Source: Leptidea sinapis
Taxonomy: Eukaryota; Arthropoda; Insecta; Lepidoptera; Pieridae
Direction of reading: 5' to 3'
DNA: 64,000 nucleotides
Assembly (NCBI RefSeq): GCF_905404315.1
Contig: NC_066283.1
Location: 9,052,001 to 9,116,000, forward strand
The notes beneath the pieces are model-generated. The model saw only the letters and a list, made by a program, of their open reading frames with translations. It did not search any database and was not told the origin of the DNA. Of the stretch, positions 55,541-64,000 are shown in pieces (positions within the stretch are counted from its first letter, which is position 1; every line of letters begins with the position of its first letter). A program made the position numbers and the translations under genes.

Positions 55541-58277
55541 CTTGAGAGTGCAGAGAACAATTTTGTGATCATTTTTCAAATCCAAGATGGCCGCCGCTCA
55601 AAAGTATGATAAATACATTATGGGTATCGTATCCGAGGTTCTCGAGGGTGCTGAGAACGATTTTGTGATCATTTTTCTAATCCAAGATGGCCGCCGCACA
55701 AAATTATGTTTTCAGCAATATGGATATCGTGTCGGAGGTTCTCGAGGACGCAGAAAACAATTTTGGGATCATTTTTAAATCCGAGGTGACTGCCGCTCAA
55801 AATTATGATAACAACATTATGAATATCGTATCAGAGGTTCTCGAGGTTGCAAAGAACGATTTTGTGATCATTTTTCAAATTCAAGATGGCCGTCGCTCAA
55901 AAGTATGATAACTAGATTATGGGTATCGTATCCGAGGTTCTCGAGGGTGCAGAGAACGATTTTGTGATCAGTTTTCAAATCCAAGATGGCCGCCGCTCAC
56001 TATTATGATAACTAAATTATGGGAATCGTATCCGAGGTTCTCGAGGGTGCTGAGAACGATTTTGTGATCATTTTTGAAATCCAAGATGGCCGCCGCTCAA
56101 AAGTATGATAACAACATTATGGGTATCGTATCCCAGGTTCTCGAGGGTGCTGAGAATGATTTTGTGATCATTTTTCTAATCAAAGATGGCAGCGCACAAA
56201 ATTATGTTTTCAGCAATATGGATATCGTATCCCAGGTTCTCGAGGGTGCTGAGAATGATTTTGTGATCATTTTTCTAATCAAAGATGGCAGCCGCACAAA
56301 ATTATGTTTTCAGCAATATGGATATCGTGTCCGAGGTTCTCGAGGGTGCAGAAAACAATTTTGGGATTATTAAAAAATCCGAGATGGTCGCCGCTCAAAA
56401 TTATGATAACAACATTATGGGTATCGTATCAGAGGTTCTCGAGGTTGCAGAGAACGATTTTGTGATCATTTTTCAAATCCAATATGGCCGCCGCTCAAAA
56501 GTATGACAACTAGATTATGGGTATCGTATCCGAGGTTCTCGGGGGTGCAGAGAACGATTTTGTGATCAGTTTTCAAATCCAAGATGGCCGCCGCTCAAAA
56601 GTATGATAACTACATTATGGGTATGGTATCCGAGTTTTTCGAGGGAGCTGAGAATGATTTTGTGATCATTTTTCTAATCAAAGATGGCAGCGCACAAAAT
56701 TATGTTTTCAGCAATATGGATATCGTATCCCAGGTTCTCGAGGGTGCTGAGAATGATTTTGTGATCATTTTTCTAATCAAAGATGGCAGCCGCACAAAAT
56801 TATGTTTTCAGCAATATGGATATCGTGTCCGAGGTTCTCGAGGGTGCAGAAAACAATTTTGGGATTATTAAAAAATCCGAGATGGCCGCCGCTCAAAATT
56901 ATGATAACAACATTATGGGTATCGTATCAGAGGTTCTCGAGGTTGCAGAGAACGATTTTGTGATCATTTTTCAAATCCAAAATAGCCGCCGCTTAAAAGT
57001 ATAATAACTACATTATGGGTATCGTATCCGAGGTTCTCGAGGGTGCAGAAAACAATTTCGGGATCATTTTTAAATCCAAGATGGCCGCTGCTCAAAAGTA
57101 TGATAAATATAGTATGGATATCGTATCCGAGGTTCTCTAGGGTGCTGAGAACGATTTTGTGATCATTTTTCTAATCCAAGATGGCCGCCACACAAAATTA
57201 TGTTTTGAGCAATATGGATGTCGTGTCCGAGGTTCTCGAGGGTGCAGAGAAGATTTCTGCGATCATTTTAGAAATCCAAGAGGGCTGCCGCAAACCATTA
57301 TGTTTTCAGCAATTTGGATATCGTGTCCAAGGTTCTCGAGGCTGCAGAAAACAATTTTGGGATCATTTTTATATCCGAGATGGCTGCCGCTCAAAAATAT
57401 GATAACAAGATTATGGGTATCGTATTCGAGGTTCTCGAGGGTGCAGAGAACGATTTGGTGATCAGTTTTCAAATCCAAGATGGCCGCCGTGCAAGATAAT
57501 AATCACAAAAATATGGTTATCGTATCCGAGGTTCTCGAGAGTGCACAGAACGATTTTGTAATCATTTTAGAAATTCAAGATGGCCACCGCTCAAAATTAT
57601 GATAACTACATTATGGGTATCGTATCCGAGGTTCTCGAGTGTGCAGAGACCGATTTTGTGATCATTTTTCAAATCCAAAATAGCCGCCGCTTAAAAGTAT
57701 AATAACTACATTATGGGTATCGTATCCGAGGTTCTCGAGGGTGCTGAGAACGATTTTGTGATCATTTTTAAATCCAAGATGGCCGCCGCTCAAAAGAATG
57801 ATAACTACATTATGGGTATCGTATCCGAGTTTCTCGAGTGTACAGAGAACGATTTTGTGATCATTTTTCAAATCGTAAATAGCCGCCGCTTAAAAGTATG
57901 ATAACTACATTATGGGTATCGTAACCGAGGTTCTCGAGGGTGGTGAGAAAGTTTTTGTGATCATTTTTCTAATTCAAGATAGTAACCGAATAAAATAATG
58001 TTTTCAGCAATATGGATATCGTGTCCGAGGTTCTAGAGGGTGCAGAAAACAATTTTGGGATCATTTTTTAATCCGAGATGGCCGCCGCTCAAAATTATGA
58101 TAACAACATTATGGGTATCGTAACCGAGGCTCTCGAGGGTGCAGAGAACGATTCTGTGATCAGTTTTCAAATCCAAGATGGCCGCCGCTCAAAAGTATGA
58201 TAACTATATTATGGGTATCGTATCCAAGTTTTTCGAGGGTGCTGAGAACGATTTTCTGATCATTTTTCAAATCCAAG
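55541..58277 (+). repeat. Proximal, irregular zone of the satellite
   Basis: About 27 monomers next to LINE-D that do not follow the 1,994-bp pattern. They share the monomer types of the distal zone but in different order, and carry more scattered changes. A short stretch at 57,484-57,700 parallels 58,378-58,600. Confidence 0.75.
56086..57081 (+). repeat. Five-monomer (498-bp) tandem duplication
   Basis: 56,086-56,583 and 56,584-57,081 are near copies. Matching landmarks lie 498 bp apart (56,086/56,584 and 56,285/56,783), including the distinctive 'gggattattaaaaaatccgagatgg' and 'ctaatcaaagatggcagc' variants that occur nowhere else in the array. Confidence 0.85.
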
Positions 58278-60271
58278 ATGGCCGCCGTGCAAGATTATGA
58301 TCACAAAAATTTGGGTATCGTATCCGAGGTTCTCGAGGGTGCAGAAAACAATTTTGGGATCATTTTTAAATCCGAGATGGCCGCCGTGCAAGATAATAAT
58401 CACAAAAATATGGGTATCGTATCCGAGGTTCCCAAGAGTGCACAGAACGATTTTGTGATCATTTTAGAAATCCAAGATGGCCACCGCTTAAAATTTTGAT
58501 AACTACATTATGGATATCGTATTCGAGGTTCTCGAGTGTGCAGAGAACGATTTTGTGATCATTTTTCAAATCCAAAATAGCCGCCGCTTAAAAGTATAAT
58601 AACTACATTATGGGTATCGTATCCGAGGTTCTCGAGGGAGCTGAGAACGATTTTGTGATCATTTTTGAAATCCAAGATGGCCGCCGCTCAATATTATGAT
58701 AACTACATTATGGGTATCTTATCCGAGGTTCTCGAGTGTGCAGAGAACGATTTTGTGATCATTATTCAAATCGAAAATAGCCGCCGCTTAAAAGTATGAT
58801 AACTACATTATGGGTATCGTATCCGAGGTTCTCGAGGGAGCTGAGAAAGTTTTTGTGATCATTTTTCAAATCCAAGATGGCCGCCGCTCAAAAGTATGAA
58901 AACTAGATTATGGGTATCGTATCCGAGGCTCTCGAGGGTGCAGAGAACGATTTTGTGATCAGTTTTCAAATCCAAGATGGCCGCCGCTCAAAAGTATGAT
59001 AACTACATTATGGGTATCGTATCCAAGTTTTTCGAGGGTGCTGAGAACGATTTAGTGATCATTTTTCAAATCCAAGATGGCCGCCGTGCAAGATTATGAT
59101 CACAAAAATATGGGTATCGTATCCGAGGTTCTCGAGGATGCAGAAAAAAATTTTGGGATCATTTTTAAATCCAAGATGGCCGCCGCTCAAAATCATGATA
59201 ACTACATTATGGGTATCGTATCCGAGGTTCTCGAGGGTGCTGAGAACGATTTTGTGATCATTTTTCAAATCCAAGATGGCCGCCGTGCAAGATTATGATC
59301 ACAAAAATATGGATGTCGTGTCCGAGGTTCTCGAGGGTGCAGAGAAGATTTCTGCGATCATTTTAGAAATCCAAGAGGGCTGCCGCAAACCATTATGTTT
59401 TCAGCAATTTGGATATCGTGTCCGAGGTTCTCGAGGTAGCAGAGAAAGATTTTGTGATCATTTTTCAAATCCAAGATAGCCGCTCAAAAGTATGATAACT
59501 AGATTATGGGTATTGTATCCGAGGCTCTCGAGGGTGCAGAAAACAATTTCGGGATCATTTTTAAATCCAAGATGACTGACGCTCAAAATTATGATAACAA
59601 CATTATGGGTATCGTATTAGAGGTTCTCAAGGTTGCAGAGAACGATTTTGTGATCATTTTTCAAATCCAAGATTGCCGCCGCTCAAAAGTATGATTACTA
59701 GATTATGGGTATCGTATCCGAGGCTCTCGAGGGTGCAGAGAACGATTTTGTGATCAGTTTTCAAATCCAGGATGGCCGCCGCTCAAAAGTATGATAAATA
59801 CATTATGGGTATCGTATCCAAGTTTTTCGAGGGTGCTGAGAACGATTTTGTGATCATTTTTCAAATCCAAGATGGCCGCCGTGCAAGATTATGATCACAA
59901 AAATATGGGTATCGTATCCGAGGTTCTCGAGGGTGCAGAAAAAAAATTTTGGGATCATTTTTAAATCCAAGATGGCCGCCGCTTAAAAGTATGATACCAA
60001 CATTATGGGTATCGTATTTGAGGTTCTTGAGGGTGCTGAGAACGATTTTGTGATCATTTTTCAAATCCAAGAGGGCCGCCGTGCAAGATTATGATCACAA
60101 AAATATGGGTATCGTATCCGAGGTTCTTGGGAGTGCAGAGAACGATTTTGTGATCATTTTTCAAATCCAAGATGGCCGCTGCTCAAAAGTATGATAAATA
60201 TAGTATGGATATCGTATCCGAGTTTCTCTAGGGTGCTGAGAACGATTTTGTGATCATTTTTCAAATCCAAG
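58278..60271 (+). repeat. Higher-order repeat copy 1 (1,994 bp)
   Basis: First of three successive near-identical blocks of about 20 monomers. Landmarks recur exactly 1,994 bp later (58,278 to 60,272; 59,506 to 61,500; 59,861 to 61,855). Near 59,270-59,300 this copy has the 'gtgcaagattatgatcac' block where copies 2 and 3 have 'acacaaaattatgttttgag', a local swap of the variable block. Confidence 0.9.
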
Positions 60272-62265
60272 ATGGCCGCCGTGCAAGATTATGATCACAA
60301 AAATATGGGTATCATATCCGAGGTTCTCGAGGGTGCAGAAAACAATTTTGGGATCATTTTTAAATCCGAGATGGCCGCCGTGCAAGATAATAATCACAAA
60401 AATATGGGTATCGTATCCGAGGTTCCCAAGAGTGCACAGAACGATTTTGTGATCATTTTAGAAATCCAAGATGGCCACCGCTCAAAATTTTGATAACTAC
60501 ATTATGGATATCGTATTCGAGGTTCTCGAGTGTGCAGAGAACGATTTTGTGATCATTTTTCAAATCCAAAATAGCCGCCGCTTAAAAGTATAATAACTAC
60601 ATTATGGGTATCGTATCCGAGGTTCTCGAGGGAGCTGAGAACGATTTTGTGATCATTTTTCAAATCCAAGATGGCCGCCGCTCAATATTATGATAACTAC
60701 ATTATGGGTATCTTATCCGAGGTTCTCGAGTGTGCAGAGAACGATTTTGTGATCATTATTCAAATCGAAAATAGCCGCCGCTTAAAAGTATGATAACTAC
60801 ATTATGGGTATCGTATCCGAGGTTCTCGAGGGAGCTGAGAAAGTTTTTGCGATCATTTTTCAAATCCAAGATGGCCGCCGCTCAAAAGTATGAAAACTAG
60901 ATTATGGGTATCGTATCCGAGGCTCTCGAGGGTGCAGAGAACGATTTTGTGATCAGTTTTCAAATCCAAGATGGCCGCCGCTCAAAAGTATGATAACTAC
61001 ATTATGGGTATCGTATCCAAGTTTTTCGAGGGTGCTGAGAACGATTTAGTGATCATTTTTCAAATCCAAGATGGCCGCCGTGCAAGATTATGATCACAAA
61101 AATATGGGTATCGTATCCTAGGTTCTCGAGGATGCAGAAAAAAATTTTGGGATCATTTTTAAATCCAAGATGGCCGCCGCTCAAAATCACGATAACTACA
61201 TTATGGGTATCGTATCCGAGGTTCTCGAGGGTGCTGAGAACGATTTTGTGATCATTTTTCTAATCCAAGATAGCCGCCACACAAAATTATGTTTTGAGCA
61301 ATATGGATGTCGTGTCCGAGGTTCTCGAGGGTGCAGAGAAGATTTCTGCGATCATTTTAGAAATCCAAGAGGGCTGCCGCAAACCATTATGTTTTCAGCA
61401 ATTTGGATATCGTGTCCGAGGTTCTCGAGGTAGCAGAGAAAGATTTTGTGATCATTTTTCAAATCCAAGATAGCCGCTCAAAAGTATGATAACTAGATTA
61501 TGGGTATTGTATCCGAGGCTCTCGAGGGTGCAGAAAACAATTTCGGGATCATTTTTAAATCCAAGATGACTGCCGCTCAAAATTATGATAACAACATTAT
61601 GGGTATCGTATTAGAGGTTCTCAAGGTTGCAGAGAACGATTTTGTGATCATTTTTCAAATCCAAGATTGCCGCCGCTCAAAAGTATGATTACTAGATTAT
61701 GGGTATCGTATCCGAGGCTCTCGAGGGTGCAGAGAACGATTTTGTGATCAGTTTTCAAATCCAGGATGGCCGCCGCTCAAAAGTATGATAAATACATTAT
61801 GGGTATCGTATCCAAGTTTTTCGAGGGTGCTGAGAACGATTTTGTGATCATTTTTCAAATCCAAGATGGCCGCCGTGCAAGATTATGATCACAAAAATAT
61901 GGGTATCGTATCCGAGGTTCTCGAGGGTGCAGAAAAAAAATTTTGGGATCATTTTTAAATCCAAGATGGCCGCCGCTTAAAAGTATGATACCAACATTAT
62001 GGGTATCGTATTTGAGGTTCTTGAGGGTGCTGAGAACGATTTTGTGATCATTTTTCAAATCCAAGAGGGCCGCCGTGCAAGATTATGATCACAAAAATAT
62101 GGGTATCGTATCCGAGGTTCTTGGGAGTGCAGAGAACGATTTTGTGATCATTTTTCAAATCCAAGATGGCCGCTGCTCAAAAGTATGATAAATATAGTAT
62201 GGATATCGTATCCGAGGTTCTCTAGGGTGCTGAGAACGATTTTGTGATCATTTTTCAAATCCAAG
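60272..62265 (+). repeat. Higher-order repeat copy 2 (1,994 bp)
   Basis: Same order of monomer variants as copy 1, including the shortened 'agatagccgctc' monomer (3-bp loss, near 61,470) and the 'agagggctgccgcaaacc' monomer (near 61,370). Very few differences from copy 1 by eye. Confidence 0.9.
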
Positions 62266-64000
62266 ATGGCCGCCGTGCAAGATTATGATCACAAAAATAT
62301 GGGTATCGTATCCGAGGTTCTCGAGGGTGCAGAAAACAATTTTGGGATCATTTTTAAATCCGAGATGGCCGCCGTGCAAGATAATAATCACAAAAATATG
62401 GGTATCGTATCCGAGGTTCCCAAGAGTGCACAGAACGATTTTGTGATCATTTTTGAAATCCAAGATGGCCGCCGCTCAATATTATGATAACTACATTATG
62501 GGTATCTTATCCGAGGTTCTCGAGTGTGCAGAGAACGATTTTGTGATCATTATTCAAATCGAAAATAGCCGCCGCTTAAAAGTATGATAACTACATTATG
62601 GGTATCGTATCCGAGGTTCTCGAGGGAGCTGAGAAAGTTTTTGTGATCATTTTTCAAATCCAAGATGGCCACCGCTCAAAAGTATGAAAACTAGATTATG
62701 GGTATCGTATCCGAGGCTCTCGAGGGTGCAGAGAACGATTTTGTGATCAGTTTTCAAATCCAAGATGGCCGCCGCTCAAAAGTATGATAACTACATTATG
62801 GGTATCGTATCCAAGTTTTTCGAGGGTGCTGAGTACGATTTAGTGATCATTTTTCAAATCCAACATGGCCGCCGTGCAAGATTATGATCACAAAAATATG
62901 GGTATCGTATCCGAGGTTCTCGAGGATGCAGAAAAAAATTTTGGGATCATTTTTAAATCCAAGATGGCCGCCGCTCAAAATCATGATAATTACATTATGG
63001 GTATCGTATCCGAGGTTCTCGAGGGTGCTGAGAACGATTTTGTGATCATTTTTCTAATCCAAGATGGCCGCCACACAAAATTATGTTTTGAGCAATATGG
63101 ATGTCGTGTCCGAGGTTCTCGAGGGTGCAGAGAAGATTTCTGCGATCATTTTAGAAATCCAAGAGGGCTGCCGCAAACCATTATGTTTTCAGCAATATGG
63201 ATATCGTGTCCGAGGTTCTCGAGGTTGCAGAAAAAGATTTTGTGATCATTTTTCAAATCCAAGATAGCCGCTCAAAAGTATAATAACTAGATTATGGGTA
63301 TTGTATCCGAGGCTCTCGAGGGTGCAGAAAACAATTTCGGGATCATTTTTAAATCTGAGATGACTGCCGCTCAAAATTATGATAACAACATTATGGGTAT
63401 CGTATTAGAGGTTCTCAAGGTTGCAGAGAACGATTTTGTGATCATTTTTCAAATCCAAGATTGCCGCCGCTCAAAAGTATGATTACTAGATTATGGGTAC
63501 CGTATCCGAGGCTCTCGAGGGTGCAGAGAACGATTTTGTGATCAGTTTTCAAATCCAGGATGGCCGCCGCTCAAAAGTATGATAAATACATTATGGGTAT
63601 CGAAAACAAGTTTTTCGAGGGTGCTGAGAACGATTTTGTGATCATTTTTCAAATCCAAGATGGCCGCCGTGCAAGATTATGATCACAAAAATATGGGTAT
63701 CGTATCCGAGGTTCTCGAGGGTGCAGAAAAAAAATTTTGGGATCATTTTTAAATCCAAGATGGCCGCCGCTTAAAAGTATGATACCAACATTATGGGTAT
63801 CGTATTTGAGGTTCTTGAGGGTGCTGAGAACGATTTTTTGATCATTTTTCAAATCCAAGAGGGCCGCCGTGCAAGATTATGATCACAAAAATATGGGTAT
63901 CGTATCCGAGGTTCTTGGGAGTGCAGAGAACGATTTTGTGATCATTTTTCAAATCCAAGATGGCCGCTGCTTAAAAGTATGATAAATATAGTATGGATAT
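62266..64000 (+). repeat. Higher-order repeat copy 3, partial, lacking two monomers
   Basis: The start lines up with copies 1 and 2 (62,266), but later landmarks are only 1,794 bp after those of copy 2 (61,500 to 63,294; 61,855 to 63,649). Exactly 200 bp, two monomers, are missing just after 62,450. The copy runs off the window end. Confidence 0.9.

Larger units (their letters stand above)
55541..64000 (+). repeat. 100-bp satellite array with higher-order structure
   Basis: About 85 tandem monomers of exactly 100 bp (for example 'tgggtatc' at 58,611, 58,711, 58,811, 58,911), continuing past the window end. The backbone is 'gggtatcgtatccgaggttctcgagggtgc', 'gagaacgattttgtgatcattttt' and 'aaatccaagatggccgccg'. 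A block of about 25 bp switches between a few forms: 'ctcaaaagtatgataactacat', 'tgcaagattatgatcacaaaaa', and 'cacaaaattatgtttt.agcaa'. Monomers contain CTCGAG and TGATCA palindromes. Open frames across the array are not continuous from unit to unit (100 is not divisible by 3) and are not considered genes. Confidence 0.95.

Noticed and set aside
55271..55609. 112-codon frame joining the ORF1-like piece to the first satellite monomer
   Set aside because: The fusion is an accident of the breakpoint. The last ~22 codons are pure satellite and no signal supports expression.
55587..63858. Many open frames of 60-126 codons within the satellite, with recurrent EVLEGAENDFVIIF-like translations
   Set aside because: The 100-bp period is not a multiple of three, frames break at unit boundaries, both strands show equal numbers, and there is no plausible start context. 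They are by-products of the repeated sequence.
55541..64000. CRISPR-like reading of conserved backbone plus short variable block
   Set aside because: The 'variable' blocks recur in a few types, unit length is fixed at 100 bp, there are no cas genes, and the context is eukaryotic. It is a satellite.

Overview
This window is eukaryotic, AT-rich, intergenic DNA. The dispersed repeats are ones I recognise from moth and butterfly (Lepidoptera) genomes: LINE tails beginning 'taggaggacaaacgagcgtacggg', RTE tails ending in (GAT)n, 'agctgaccc...cggtccagccgtttagg' repeats, and 'gagcaggacgttcagctgatgg' repeats. The order-level assignment is inference from recalled repeat vocabulary. I find no convincing host protein gene. 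Almost every open frame that can be interpreted belongs to a transposable element, and the rest are short and unsupported.

Layout. 0-28 kb: AT-rich sequence with broken non-LTR retrotransposons (RTE-like, LOA-like, and a jockey/CR1-like family called LINE-A here), several MITE families, and one weak candidate terminal exon (minus strand, 28,393-28,697). 28.9-30.05 kb: a compact tandem array of about 310-bp units, each carrying a 73-nt tRNA-like body, flanked by an exact 15-bp direct repeat. 30-43 kb: more repeat debris, a dead but complete-length mariner with matching terminal inverted repeats (35,537-36,828), and a 203-bp foldback element. 43.3-46.9 kb: RTE and LINE-A remnants and a MITE. 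47.5 kb: a near-perfect 24-bp-stem hairpin.

49.0-55.5 kb is a nested locus. A decayed LOA-like LINE on the plus strand is interrupted inside its reverse transcriptase by a minus-strand jockey-like LINE (LINE-D). LINE-D has an intact 919-residue endonuclease/reverse transcriptase ORF, the end of ORF1, and then what looks like an inverted 5' piece of ORF1. In both elements ORF1 and ORF2 overlap by a few bases (4 nt and 8 nt), the arrangement expected for coupled translation.

55.54 kb to the window end is a satellite array of exact 100-bp monomers, about 85 of them, running off the window. Its distal part is a higher-order repeat of about 20 monomers (1,994 bp) seen in three successive copies. 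The third copy lacks exactly two monomers. The proximal 2.7 kb is irregular, with a separate five-monomer (498-bp) duplication. Each monomer has a conserved backbone, a short switchable block, a GTTCTC/GAGAAC dyad and an AAGATGGC motif. This array is the most unusual component of the window. Together with the absence of genes and the nested elements it suggests heterochromatin, possibly a sex chromosome or subtelomere, but the sequence alone cannot show which.
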